Part shown: one piece after another, positions 23,601 through 38,600 of the stretch
How the letters are laid out: each line of letters starts with the position of its first letter
How positions within the stretch are numbered: the stretch's first letter is position 1
Source: Plazaster borealis
Lineage: Eukaryota > Echinodermata > Asteroidea > Forcipulatida > Labidiasteridae
NCBI GenBank assembly: GCA_021014325.1
Contig: CM037472.1
Location: 33,194,234-33,258,233, forward strand
Length of the DNA: 64,000 nucleotides
Direction of reading: 5' to 3'
Program-made: the position numbers and the translations under genes
Notes under the pieces: generated by a model
Seen by the model: the letters and a program-made list of their open reading frames with translations, nothing else
The model's database searches: none
What the model was told of the DNA's origin: nothing

Positions 23601-26600
23601 AAGTAGCGTGGGAAGCCAAAAGGAAGTTTCATCATTCCTGAACAGGCCGATACCAAGCAGTCAACATGCTACAATGAGAAAACATAACCAGTTTACACAC
23701 ATGAAAGGACAAAAAACAGTTACCGGCCTTATATATTTCTGGTCATGAAACCAAGGATGCCTCATAAAGTGAACTTAATCAGTGTAGCTCGCAAGCCTGA
23801 GGAAACCTGTAAACAAGGATGCTTGCTATGTGAACCAGAAACACTGGGGTTAACCCCTACTCTTCCACGATAAGTGTTCTGGGTTCTTTTACGTGCACTA
23901 CCAATCCTAGTACACGGGACCTACGGCTTAATGTCCCATACAAAGCAATTATGGTAAAGTATGTTGCTTAAGGACTAAACATCAGAGTTTGAATCCCGTG
24001 CTTTTAACCACTCGGCCACGACACCGTTGTTAAAGGTACAATAGGCTACATCACTGGTTTTTGAAGGAGTAAATTCATAACCAGCTTCACATTTCCTATG
24101 AACACACCATCAAAACCAACCAATTAAAATTCTATCAAATTAGGTTGCCCCGTTTTAAGGAAAACAATGAACCGGTTTATAACTGCGAATCAAAATATGC
24201 CATACTGATTTATCAATATTTATCAGCACAGCAGTCGCCAAGAGTAACTTTTAAGTTCAATACTTTCAAGAATATATTATTCTGAAATTCATACCATTTA
24301 CAAAAAATGGTTTTAAAATGTAATTATTTGTGCAAACCTTAACAAACCTAATTAACACCCGAAGGAGGTTTAAACCTAAGGAAAATTGAAACAGAATTTG
24401 TTTTTGGGGTGTCACCCTTTGCTTTGTTTTCAAGTTTGCTAGAGGGTAAATTCATTGTCACATGCGCACTCCAGGAATATGGCAAAATATAGCGCACATG
24501 CCTCTCAAATGCAACTCGTGCTTGTGGGATGACTAATGTTTCCGGGGAGTGAACCATTAATCTCTATTGGCATTTTTGAGATATTCCATTTCATTTCATT
24601 TATTAATTCTGGTTGTGAAGCCAAGGACTCTCAGAAAAGCTAACTTAATCACTATACTAGTTAAGAACCCAATGGAGAGAAGACAAAGAAGGAAAATTCA
24701 GTTTTAGATATGGGAGGAAACCCCAGAGAAATACTCCAGGGAAAACCCACGCAGTCAGGTAGGGACTGAAAACCCAATCCACATAGTGCCCCGGTGGGAT
24801 TTGAACCGGGGTCCTAGAGGTGGAAGGCGAGGAAAGATACCACTACACCAACCCAACCGCCCATATGGTGGACACTACAGGAGTGCACTGTTTGGTTTGG
24901 CTGTATACAGAGATTTACCCAAACCAAATAGTGTCATACTATTGTGTCCACCGTATCTCAAAATGGACAGAAAAAAAAGATGAATGTACAAGATCAAGGA
25001 ATTAAGGAGCATCACATGGCAGTTGGTTTGGTGTAGTAGTATCTTTCCTCGCCTTCCACCTCTAGGACCCCGGTTCGAATCCCACTGGGGGCACTGAGTG
25101 GATTGGGTTTTCAGTCCCTACCTGACTGCGTGGGTTTTCCCTGGAGTATTTCTCTGGGGTTTTTCTCCCACATCTAAAAACTGAAATTTCCTTCTTTGTC
25201 TTCTCTCCATGGGGTTCTTGGCTAGTATAGTGATTAGGTTCGCTTTTCTGAGAGTCTTTGGCTTCACAACCAGAATGAATAAATGAAATGAAATAAAATG
25301 AAATTGAAGCGTTTATGCTGCAGAAAGGAATACAAATTCATTAAAGTCTTTCTTCCTGCAGTGGAGTGACACAGCTAAAATAGATAGACAGATAGATCGA
25401 ACATTCTGCCCTACCAGATGTGAGATTGATTGTCCATCAGTCTGGGTGAGGACGCTCTGTAAGGTTCTTAGGATGGCATCAGAGGTCTGTTGTTGCCTCT
25501 TTGCCTGCTGCATGTTACTCCCAGAGGATCCTTCCACAGCATCACAGCCACCGATCAAATTCCATTGTCTGGATCCACTATGGACATAAAAAATAATGAA
25601 TCATTCTTCAAAACCGCTTTCCACCATAGATGTGAAGTGTCACAGCCAAGCAGTCAAGTTTACCGGGCTCAAGCTGTGGTGTTGAACAGCCTACTTGAAA
25701 ACCAAATTGTCCTCATCCCAACACGGGGCCAATTTCATAAAGCCCGTTAGCCGACATTTTCTGCTTATTGAGCTGCTCTTAGCACAGTTTCTATTTCATA
25801 ATCACTACTTACTGTAAGCAAAGCAAAAGGCGAGCTAACTTGCCCGTGGTTCTAGTAAGCAGATGAGAGATGCAACAATGCAAATCAATTGTTCTCTTCG
25901 TATTGTTTGTATTTTTGAACACTTTTTCTAGTGACCTTTAAATAGTTTTTTAGGTGGGGGGTCGCTTAAAGTGCCTGGAGTGTCAATTTGACAGATTTGG
26001 CGCTATAAAATATTACTAGTAGTAAATTTATCATTGTGAGTGTGCACACTAGTTGTCAAAAATCTTGTTGATCGTTTATAAAATACTATTTTGCTTACGC
26101 ACATTGTTCTGCTATAGTTAGCGTAAAATTTGTTTACCTATAATCAGCTTCATAAAATTGACCCAATGTGTTTTTATTTAACATTCCCATGTATTCACAT
26201 ACAAAATCACCTGGTGCTCTAATACTATGGTAAGTGTGAGAAACCTATTTCAGGCACCTAAAAGAACTCAAACTAAGTTGAAATTTTTGTTTGGAAATGT
26301 TTGAAAACTGTGATTGTGAAATGAAATCCTTATTTACCTGTATGCTGGATTGTTGAGGATAAGGCAGTCCATTACATGTCCCAGCAACAAACACTGTTGC
26401 TGTATCCTTCAGGTTTATTCAACAGTTATAGAAAATAATAATTTGACACTTCCATGTACACAAATTAACAAACTTTAAGAACTATCGGCAAACTGAAAAT
26501 GAAACTATCCAAAGATTGACAGGGTTTATCAAACAAAGCTGTACTTGTAAGATAAAGAAGAACTGTGTGAGGAACTATCATCAATTCAATTCAATTCAAT

Positions 26601-29600
26601 TCAATTCAAATAACATTTATTTATGTAACGCAAAATCAGTAAATACATGTACAGGTAAATGCACGGTATATAGTAATCCAGAAAAAATACAAGAAAAAAC
26701 TAAGATGAATGCAAACACCAAAAGAATTGATAATCCACATGGGGGAGCAAAATAGAGGCAAATCCCAAAAGCACAGCTTATACGGGAGGCCTTATAGACA
26801 AGACACGACGAACAAACAAACAAACCAGACAACGAGCGGACAAATACATAGTTAAACAAGCCCGAATTGACTAAAGCGGTCGAAGCAAAGCAATAAGAAC
26901 ATAATAATGATCATGAACAAGACTGCAGACCAGTAAATATTAATAAAGAACAAAATAGTAACCAACATAATGTATACTAAATACATAAAAAGATAATAAT
27001 GTAAAGTTAAGGAGAAAGAATAAACACAAATAGAGGCAATGAGTAGAGAAGAGGGAGAACCGGGAGAAAAGACTATTTCATCAGAAGAACAATGGAATAA
27101 AATTAGGTCACATAATCAGGAGAATTGATGATAATGAACTCTGAGCTGTAATTGGAAGAACTGGGAACTATTTATACTTAAAATGTGTTATCAGAAGAAC
27201 TGTGAACCAGTGGCGTAACTAGACATTTTCATTTGGGGGGGCAAGTGGGGGCAAAGATTAAATTTTTGGGGGCCAAAGAAGTGCAAGATTATCATTAAAT
27301 GTGTTAACTGATAGTTGATACACACCAGCTGATACACACCAATACAGTTCTAAAACAGTCTACATAGTTTGCAGGTAACAAAAGATCATGGATTGCAAAA
27401 ACAACCAAATCTTAGAGAACTTGTCATTTTTATAAGATAAAACTTTTCGACTGTATACAAGGATTAAATTACCAACAGTGATAACCAAGTATCAATTTAG
27501 AGTTGTACACGGTATTCTCAAATTAGGCTCTGTGAGTACTAATTAAATTATTGTTTGTATGCTTTATTTCAGTGTAAATACCCAAAACATAATAATTGTG
27601 ACAAGTGTAAGCCATTAAAAAAATCAAAATCAAAATACAGAATTGAAATTGTGGGTGTAATTATAATAATCACATTTGTGTGCTTGTCAGGGCACTTGTG
27701 CTACTAGCGCTCCCAGTATTACTAACGGATACATCTTCTTCGAAATTCTCCTCGGCGGAATTCTCGGATGCAGAGTCCATGCAATACTCTGATGGTACCA
27801 CATAAGAATCAGAATCTTCTGTATTTTCCCGTCTCTGCCTCTTAGGTGTTGGAGCACGAGGCAATGACGGGCGCTTTGATATGGAGAAGAAAATGGTCTA
27901 AGCTACCTTTTTCGCTGGCGATTTTGCTGTTTAAATCTCCCTGTTGTGCATCTGAGTAGGCCCTACAATGTGTTTACGGAGCTATTGGTCTGCGTTCAGG
28001 GCCCAATTTCATGGCTCTGCTTATCGTGGAATTCTGCGCTTACGCCCAGCTGCGTCCCATAGAAATACACACGTTACAATGCGTGTCAGCGCATAATTAT
28101 TTGGTAAGCAGTGCCATGAAATTGGGCCCAGACCACCACGTATTAAACTGAACTTTGTGACTTCCTGCACTCTCTGTAACCGCAAAACCACAACAAACAT
28201 TTACCGCCAATACAATCGCGCGCACGTTTCCATGCATTTGTCGGCATGACTGCGTTATAGTCCACATACTGATATGAATAAAAGTTTTACTTTTTACGGC
28301 AGCATTTTATGCAGCCTTAAACGATTTATATATTGTAAGAATATACTTTTCTGTGATTTCATATGGGGGGGGGCAAGAGGGGGGGCAAGGGTTCTGAGCG
28401 GGGGGGCGCAGGCCCCCCTGCCCCCCCTCTGGTGACGCCACTGCTGTGAACTACTAAACACGAGTAACATCTATCACAGGAAAAACCATGACATTTCTGA
28501 AAAATCAAACACTGGTATTCGAAGAACCATTCACTATGATCCGATGAACAAAGGCTGTTATGAGAAGAACCACAAACTACTTTTTATAATTAACTAAGAG
28601 CTACTATCACGCTGTTCATCAGCTGATGGTAAGGATACAGTTTGATCTTGCTGAGTGAGTCTGTATCAGCATCAAATGACATCTGGTAGAGTTGAGCATA
28701 GCGAGTACTGAGCTGTTGGATCTGTGCCGAGCATTGCTGCATCTACATTGGCAACCAATCATGGGTGTGACTTATAATGTATTATATAAAACCCAAGTAG
28801 ATCCTTGCTATTTGATTGTAGGATTGGAGGTTACGAGGCATTCATTATTCACACCATTTCATGGCCTGCATCATTAAAGGGATTGTATACGTTTGGTAGT
28901 TGGAACCCAGTGTTTGTTTCAATCATATATAGTTGTAGATATATACCATAAAACTAACCTGTGAAAATTTCATTTCAAAAGGTGGTAGCGTTTTTGAGAT
29001 ATTGCCGAAAATCTGGAGCGGTTATGTCCACGTAGGAAGAATAATCTGCAATATACACTATCTGATAAACGTTACTACAGTACACTTCTCAGATTCAAAT
29101 TTGGGGGATAAAAAGTGATATCTTTTTCCATATCCACAGTACTTTGAAGTGAAAAGTTTCTCAAAATGTATTATACTATCCAACCTTCTTACCAATAAGT
29201 TTTCATTGCCATTAATTTTTAAGCATACAGTGAACAAATGAAAAGTGTAACATAACAACTTCACTGAGCTCACAGTTATATAGCCACACATGTACTACTG
29301 TGTTGTGTTAAGTAGATGCCTCACTACCATGTCTCTATGTGATAGTTCGCTTATTGCTAGTCTGTTTTGCAGGCAGAATAATCTTTTTCTGAACTGTGTG
29401 ATTTGATAATTGAATAATACGTATCATGTGATAGGCTCTCAACCAATAACATGACAGATTTTATGCAAGACAGCAAAGATGTAATAAATGATATTGATGA
29501 TTATTCATAATCTGTTTGTGAAAAAAATAATAACAAAATTTCATGCCCGTACCTCCGTTGCCATATGACCGCATCTCAGCAGCTCCTGCCCTAGCGTCAT

Positions 29601-32600
29601 GGCAACAGCAGGTGCAATAGCCGGTGGAGGACATGTCCGGATGGTCGCCAGGCAAGACAAGAGCACCAGGCAGGAATGTAGCATGTCGGCACGCAGTCTC
29701 ATGTAGTCACATGGGAAGAGGAGAGGGTGGGATGGGGTGGAAGCGGCCTGGTGGGGGATGAAAATAACTTGGCTTAATTGTTGTCTGTGCAAGCAGTTTT
29801 AGATGTGGCTAACTTATTGGTATGGATAGTTCCCACTACGGGCAAATAAGTAGTTTTTCTCAACACACAACTATGCATTATGCATAAATACAGCGTGCGG
29901 CATGCAGGAGTTGTTATCTAATTCTTTGCATGATTGGTCAGTGAACAACCTGGCTGCTTAGAAAAATTGGAACGCATGATGCAACTCAAAGCAAAAATCA
30001 TAGTCCCCCGTAAAGATGGTGCAAATCGCGAAATATCTATATCCAGATTATTGCTTTGCAAAGTGCCAGAGCTATGTACTCCAATGTACAAAATTGGCAT
30101 ATCGAATTACTGTCTCTTTGTGAAAACTAAACAATGAAAATCTAATGCTTTTCTGGGTTGGATAATTTGCGTCAACAGGAAACTAAAATATACAAAATGT
30201 GGGAAAACACCAACTCGCAACAAATTACGATTTTTGATGAAATTGTTTCTTTGTGAAAACGATGAGGCTTGATTTATCCATCAAGACGATGAACTCAGTT
30301 CTTGAATTTATCCACTGACCTTGAGGTTTGCCAGACCCTTCTCATAATGTTGTAAAGCTTTGGAGAGACATGGGATGAGATTACTGGACTCATTGGTGAT
30401 GTCGGCCAGGCACGTCTCACCGAGGCAGAACTGCTCTAAACCACAGAGCCAGTAGTAGAAATGCTCAGACGCAACCTGAAAGACAGAGAGGGTTGGTAAG
30501 TATTAACGAGCCCGTGTGACCTATTGCCTCACCAACAGGATTCAAGTAAATCCATTGTTCTTGGAAATTATGAAACTGTATAATACTGCCACAGCGTTTC
30601 CATCGTGCACATCTTAGAATAAAATTGATTTTAACCACCACTTGCGAATATTATTTGGTTTTACCCTTACAACCATGTCTGTAAAAGCACTGTATGCTCA
30701 GTACTTCCCCCCCCCCCCCGAGTCCTGTGAAAACAAAAATCCACAAGCATATTACTCAGGTTGGATTTGAACCCACGACCTTTGCCATTCCAGAGCACCG
30801 AGATTGCCCGATAACTACATTCAATTCGAATCCTGCATTTAAGCAGCGGGTACCACCACAATTGATTAGATGTCAAATTTGCACCACTTACCTGCGTTGC
30901 CAGTTTGACAAAGATTTCTGCTGCAGTTTCATGACAGTTCTGCATAGGACAAAAAATTGAAAGAGCATCTGTGAGCCAGCAAGTAACTGGAAGAAAGTGA
31001 AATTGGAAGAAAGCAAATACGCCAAAATCTAGAACATTAGCAACCTAATTATACTGTAGATCAATCTATAAGCGAATTGCGAATTACAAGGTTTTTTCCA
31101 CAACTATTGGGATGCATTTACACCGGAGTGTGTGCCACATGCAGTTTTTATCTTGTGTTGCTTTAAGTTGTTTCATAATCATCATTGGTCGAAGGTGAGT
31201 AATAATGGGTCAAATATAAACACTGGGAGCAATATATGTATCAGAGACTACCTTAAAAAATAGAACCTGGAGAATGTTGAGTAAATCATTATCCACGCTT
31301 CTCAGTTGAGATCATTTCATGGATTTCATTTCATTTCATTTCATTTATTCTGGTTGTGACTCTCTGCCAAGGACTCTCAGAAAAGCGATCTTAATCACTG
31401 TAATAACCCATTGGAGTAGAGGACAAGGAAGGAAGTTTCAGTTTTAAATGTGGGAAGAAGACCCCAGAGATTTATTCCAGGGAAAACCCACGCAGTCAGG
31501 TAGGGACTGAAAACCCAATCCACATAGTGCCCCTGGCGTGATTCGAACCGGGGTCCTAGAGGTGGAAGGCGAGGAAACATACCGCTACACCAACCCGACC
31601 ACACAATAAATGCACAAGGCAATTTCTTTAAGCCATGTTTTTACATGTGCATGGCAAATTTATACCAGATGTCATGCATGTATGCAAAATTATATCATGT
31701 GATAAAGGTGTAAGGCAAATTTCGCAAATAAGAAGTACTGTTACATGCATCATTCTGCTGTAAAGGTTGTGTCATGTGTTATCATTTTGCAATAAACACA
31801 TATGTGTATCATGTGAAATCAATACGCTGTGTCCCACTTCGAACACAGAGGGCAGGATGAGATCAGCGATCACCGGATTCTATATTTTGTCATGTCAGTG
31901 CCTAAAATAGCACTTACGTTACGCGCGAGTTTAATATTGTCAAAACGTTGTATCTTACTTACAATAGACCTGATGTACACACAAAATAAAGTTTTTGCAC
32001 AGAGATATTTCGAACGAGATCTAATGTTTTTGCAAAATCAAGATACAATGTTTTAGCACTGTCACCAAGATGTATGGATCTTAACCAGATATGGTGGTGT
32101 ATAATCGTTACTTAGATCCATGTATACCTACCAGTCTAGTTGCTTGATGTGCAATGAGGTATGCAGGCCACGGAGAAGTCATAATGAGCTGATGAATACT
32201 ACGACCAACACTCTTACAGGATCTCCCTGTTCTATCTGCTAGTAGTAACAACACTGCTAAACCAATCTAAAGGTAATAGGAAAGAAAGAATAACTACTAC
32301 AACCAAAACTATTACAGGATCTACCTGTTCTATCTGCTAGTAGTAACAACACTGCTAAACCAATCTAAAGGTAATAGGAAAGAAAGAATGAATACTACGA
32401 CCAACACTCGATCGGAGACCACCGCAGCATGAAATTTGACTCATTTCAAGGCTTTGTGCATGACACCTTCGCTCACTATGCGAACTTCCTACACACACGT
32501 CGGCAGAGTGTTTGCGTGCTACGCCTCAAACTTAAGGATACTTAAATTGCGATGCTGTCGATCGCGCGCGCTCGAAAAAAATAAATGCCGTTTGTTTCTC

Positions 32601-35600
32601 TCTCTGGTCTTTTAATAAATGGACGGCCTGGAACAAACGGAAGTTGAGGTGGGTTTTTTTTAAACTGGAAATCTGGGTAAATCCGGAAAAGTGGCATCTC
32701 TGCATGTCACATGCAATCCATTAATCAGGGTCTGGAAATCTGGTGTTCAAATTTGCACAAACACCATACAACAACAAAAACAACAACAGCAGCAACAACA
32801 AAAAAACAACAAAAAGAACAACAAGAACAACAACATAAAAAACATCATCCAAAAAACCCAACACAAGCTTAATTTGTTTGATCTTCTCACTCCTTCCATC
32901 AGCAACAACAATAACTACAACAAGAAGAAAACAACAAAACAACACAAACAACACAAACAACACGAACAACAATAGCAACACGAACAACAATAACAACACG
33001 AACAACAATAACAACACGAACAACAATAACAACATCAACAACAACAACATTAACAACAAATTCAACCCCCCAAAACCCCAAACACTTACAAGCTTATTAT
33101 GTCTGATCTTCTCACTCACTCCATCAGCACATGACTCCTCTTGGCTTAAAGCATCAGAATACAGCTGTTGTAATAACGGTAGGTGGCCACGGAACAGCTC
33201 TTCAGATCGTAGTTCACCAAGAGATACCAAACAGCGACATAAAACTAATCCACTCTCACCTATAAGGGACAAGAGAGGGCAGTATTACAGGAATAGAACA
33301 CCGAGAATGCTGACCAAGAGATACCAAACAGCGCATTGAGAAAGTTGCGACAACTTGAGATTAGAAGCCATTATTCTGTCAAAAAATGCATGTGTGCACA
33401 GGGTACCAGACTAGACTGCACATCCGAGTTGTGTTACAATAGATCCAGTAACCACATGACCAACCAGAACTGGTCCCTCTTTGTCGCAACCCTTCCAATA
33501 CACAGCTGAATAGAACACCGAGAATGTGAGCTCAATTGTTGTCTATGTTTTCCAGTTGTGTATGCCCTCTATATAAGCTGCAATTCTAAGTTTATCTTAA
33601 AAGAAATATGACAACAGGAAGGCAAACTTATTTTCCTTCTGGATTTGTACTTAGTATTCTAAGATCACAGTAAGTTTAAAAGATTATTCCTAAGCAACAA
33701 AGAGATTGATTTAGCCAAAATTTCATTTTGTTTGCGGTATCAGAATTGAAGGGATGATTCCAAGCAAGTCAAGTAATCCATTATTTTTTTCCGGAGTAGT
33801 TCTGTTTGACTATCTTGTAGTTACCCTTAGTTGACTGCAGTGCCATGATGAGTGTGTTGATCAATCCTGGGAGAGCGTCAGGACATTTGTCATTCATGTT
33901 GCAAACACAATGAAGGATCATCTGGGGGAAAAAAATACACAACAATCAGGGTCTGGACATCCAAGAACGAAACGACTAACAACTTTTTGTCTTTGCCTTC
34001 TCCTTTTTCCATAGATATCCCCTTTATAGTCTGTCACATTCACCAGTTAATAACTTTTTCTCCCTCTTTCCACCTTTGATTTTGTCTTTTGTGTTTCCAA
34101 CCTCTTGTGGTTAAACCAGCCCCTTAATTCTTTCTGATTTCTTATTTGATACCTTAAGTGGCAATTAACTGCTGTTTCTCACCAATAAATAAATAAAATA
34201 AAATAAATAAATAAATACCCAGTGCACAAGACCTGTCAGCAATGACAATTCCAAAAAAAGAAAACACCAACAGTACCTTCAGAGCTTGTACAGCCAGCTG
34301 AGTCTCCTCAGCCAAACACTGGATGATAACATTCTGAGCAGCAGAGATGATCCGTGAGTACGACAGTGTGGGTGACTCTTTACCCCCACGTTGAGGTACC
34401 AGACTAAGGTGATACCATTTAGCTAGTAGGGTTCTTATTTGGATAGCCGTGGCTGCTACGCTTACATCCCAATGATGACTGAGATCACTGCAGAGGGCGG
34501 CTATGGGCTCCACTAAAGAGTAAGGAAGCAGGCAAGATAAATAATTACAAAAGAATGAAATGTCATGTCCAAGTTTCTGCTAGAAGAGGTAGAACACACA
34601 GCGGCAAGAAGGAAAACAAAAACGCACCCTCAGAAAAGAGTGTGAAAGAACCTCGCTCAAAAGAAAAAACATTCCTTCAGGACTTTTTCAGATATGTATT
34701 TTTTATATCTTTTTATTTTATTTGTTATTATGAGATATCGCCTTACATCACAAGGCCAGACAGTCACTTCAAGGTAAGTGCTACAAGAAAACTGATTTTG
34801 GGCTGTCGACCTAAATCGACTGTCGCCAGGGGCATGTTGCCACCTACTCCTGGGGCTCAAACAGGGTTACCCCCTTCACAGTCCGTAAGGATGTAGGCAT
34901 GGGTATCATCAAATAGGAGCCTGGCTGGTAGAGCAGAATGCACTACCTTCCCAACAGTATGAGGCCGAAGATGGGATTCAAGGATTGGACCTATCAGTTG
35001 TGCAAGAGTCCTTGGGGACTGTAATTGAAGCTGACTTTGTAGATGATACATACATACATACATACATACATATCAGCATTTATATCAGGCGCCTTTTTCC
35101 TAAGGTTACAAAGCGCCTACAGAAGATGCCACAAAAAGTCCAAACTCAAGATGTTCCAATGTGTAGTCAAATAAAACAGTCGAGTATGATCATACTCTTT
35201 TGTGAGTAATCAACAATAGACCCCTTGCATATGACGTCACAAGCTCCAACAGCCCCCCCCCCACTGAGGTCAAAGGAAGACCTATCATTGGCTGAGAGTT
35301 GTGCGTAGCGTGTACGCGCTTGCTTGTTTCCATTGTTTGACCTCAGCGATGGCGACCTATGCAAGGGGTCTATAAAAGAAAGGTAAATGTACAGGGGAAC
35401 CTATGGTTCTGAAAAATGTTTGAATCTGCAGGAGACATGCACAATCTGTATAAGCATTTCATGGTTACATAATCATGTTACATTAATAAACTGGAATCAG
35501 AAATCTGGTTTTCCAGAGAGATTTTTCTGACTTGATTAGTAACAAATTTGTCATTGCTGAAACAAACAATTTTTGTTCTCCCATGACTAAAAAATTATGT

Positions 35601-38600
35601 ATTTTGTCTTCAAAGTTCATTCTAGACAAATTTCTTTCAACTCACCTTGGTCTTCAAGCATCAATGCTTGAGTCACAAACAGAATACTCAGTATTTTTAG
35701 TCTTTTAGCGAGAAGCTCTTGAGACTCACACCCACGACACTGCTTACACAAGATGTCTAGGTTGTCACTGGTCCACATGTGGGGTGCCTTCCTGGCCAAG
35801 AGGCAAAGGTCATTGATGCAGGTCATCTGTACAGACCAGCGAGGGTCATGGCTCAGATAGCTTAGGAGTAGGCCCACCTGTTTAACGGAAGTAAAAAACT
35901 TTCTTCATTAAAGGTATCGTACACGTTTGGTAATGACTCAAAACAAATATTAGCATAAAAACTTATTTGGTAACAAGCAACGGAGAGCTGTTGATAGTAT
36001 AAAACATTGTAGGAAACGACTCCCTCTGAAGTAACGTAGTTTTTGAGAAAGAGGTAATTTCTCCCTAAAATAATAAAAATTTCTTGCAAGAAGTTTTTGT
36101 TCCTACCTGAAAGCACACAAATTTGAACAACAAGGGTGTATTTTCTTTCATCATTTTCTTGCAACTTCGATGACCAATTGAGCCCAAATTTTCACAGGCT
36201 TGTTATTTTATGCATATGTTGGGATACACCAAGTGAGAACACTGGTCTTTGATAATTTCCAAACGTGTACAGTGCCTTTAACATTGGTCCGCTGGCCAGT
36301 TATATTACACCTAAATTAGAACCAGAGACAATTTTCCTGGAGTAGTCTAGGGCCAAATTCAAAAAGCTGTTCAGCATAAAAGAATTAACTAACACAGAAA
36401 AATCTTGCTTAGCACAAATAGGTTACCAGCCAAATTACTATGTAATGTTTATTGTTTGTGACTGGTTTCCTGCAATTGTTTTTGTTTGTTTTTGAAATGT
36501 AGAAAGTGTGTAAACATGAGAAACATTGGAAAATGTCAATTCAGGACAAGACTTTTACTGTGACTATGTGGAGTTGGTAAAAATCTTTAGGCCGTTTTCA
36601 GCCACTATGATCATTCTGGCACAAGCACTCAGCAGGTTTTTTTGAGATAGTCCATCAAGTCTTGTTTTTGTGCGGTCCCATCACAGTAAACTCAAGAACG
36701 CAGACAAGGTTTTAGATACTCTGTGGTTTGGATTTTCAATTTCAAAGTTACATCAAATCTGATTGGCTGGTTTACCCACCTGATCAGGTATGTTGACCAA
36801 TGAGGCAGCAGCTAGCTGGGATAACGTACGCAGGGACACAGTGAGAAAGCTCTTAGCAGGGTAAGAGGGCAGTAGGTCGAGGCATAGCTGACGCACAAAC
36901 ACAGTAGACTGTGTATCATGATGCATATGTTTGAAGATTGGAATAAGCTTGAGTTTGATCTCTGTCGGTGTTGACAAGCCCTGTATAAGATCTGCTAGTT
37001 TGTGACAGATCCCAGACGCAAAAGTCCTTAAAAAAAAACAAAAAAAAACAAGAATTTTAATTGATGTCATAATTGCATCAAGGATGATGTTATTTTTCAT
37101 GTTACCCTAACACTGGTGCATGACAAAAGCTTATGTATACTGGGTGCTTTCTCCAGTCCTGCAAAATATATTTCCACGGGCTACTCAAGTGGGATTCGAA
37201 CCCACCAAAAACATGCAATTGATGGATTTGGGATTAGAAAAGTTGATCCAGGGTGTCCACAAATGTTGCAACAGGACGTCCTCTTGATTTTTAAGCATGT
37301 TGAGGCTCCCAGAGTAAAACTAGTTGTGCTATCTCTTGTTCGTTTCTCCAGCAGGGCCCACTGAATCTCAGTCACTTTTGGAGTCTGTGATACCTTTGGA
37401 ATATCATATGATATCACGATAGCATACATTGTAGCATGATGTATCACCAGCACAATTATTATGTGCCTCAATGGCAATCTTCAGCAAACTGTGACTCTCC
37501 CGATTCAAAACAAGAAGACCTTCAGGAATTGAAGGTTGACAGAGAAGATAGAAGATTACCTTGATTGGGCGGAGAAGCAGGAAGCTGCGTAGATTGCTGA
37601 CTCTAGCTCTACTCTGTCATGTGAATCCAGGCCATTGTGGATACTGTGATGAACATCCTTCTTCTCAGCTATAATACCAGCAATACTCCCCAACACTCTG
37701 AGAACAAAAAGTCATTGTACGAAGATCATGTCAGTGCACAGAACTATTAAACATCATTGAAATACCCAACGTTCCTGTAATTTTAGTACTTGACCAGTAA
37801 CTCCACAACAGACCAATTCCTGCAGGCTGGTTGTTTTCCAAATCTTCTCAGAACAGTTCAGAGAATATATGAAAATAAGAAATATTGTAGGTCTTGCAAA
37901 ACACTACTTCTGGTCCAATAAAAGTTCTAAGATATAAGATCTTGAAAGTTCTAACCCTGCCTTATACTAAAACCAGGTCCATAGTCTTGCCCTTAAGCCT
38001 CGTAAGGGTTATTTCATGGATATTCTGATTTACAAAATGTAAAATGAACGTTCCCATTGAAGCTTTCACTGTACAGTGAACACTGTACAGCTCTGTACAG
38101 GTCCAGTAAGGGTAAAGGAGCGTAAAATTCTTGGTATAATGGTGGGAGTCAAAAAGAAAAGGGACAGGGTTAGAAATGAGGATGTGAGAAAGGCTTCAGG
38201 AGTGAAAAAAGAGCAAGAAGAGAAGACGGACACAGGGATGAATAGATTGGATACCAAGATCTCATGTCAGAAGATGAGGTAAACCCAACAGAAGATGGAT
38301 GGATGACATCTAGAAATCAAAGGGCACATTACATGGCAGCGAGAAGTGCAGAGTTATTATTATTATTATATATTTCTGGTAATGAAACCAAGTATGCCTC
38401 ATAAGTGAACTTAATCACTCCCCCTCGAAGCCTGAGGAAACCTGTAAACAAGGGTGCTTGCTATGTGAACCAGAAACACTGGAGTTAACCCCTACTCTTC
38501 CACGAGAAGTGTTCTGGATTCTTTTATGTGCACTACCAATCCTTGTACAAGGGACCTATGGCTTAATGTCCCTTACAAAGGACAAAGCAATTATGGTAAA

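Noticed and set aside
27670..27864. 64-codon Ser/Glu-rich minus-strand frame as a separate gene
   Set aside because: It lies wholly inside the hAT-like element and has no splice partners; treated as part of the transposon.
32721..33339. Long reading frames on both strands (183 and 153 codons)
   Set aside because: They run through the AAC microsatellite and are low-complexity Asn or Leu/Val runs; the real coding part is only INTS7 exon 33259-33090.
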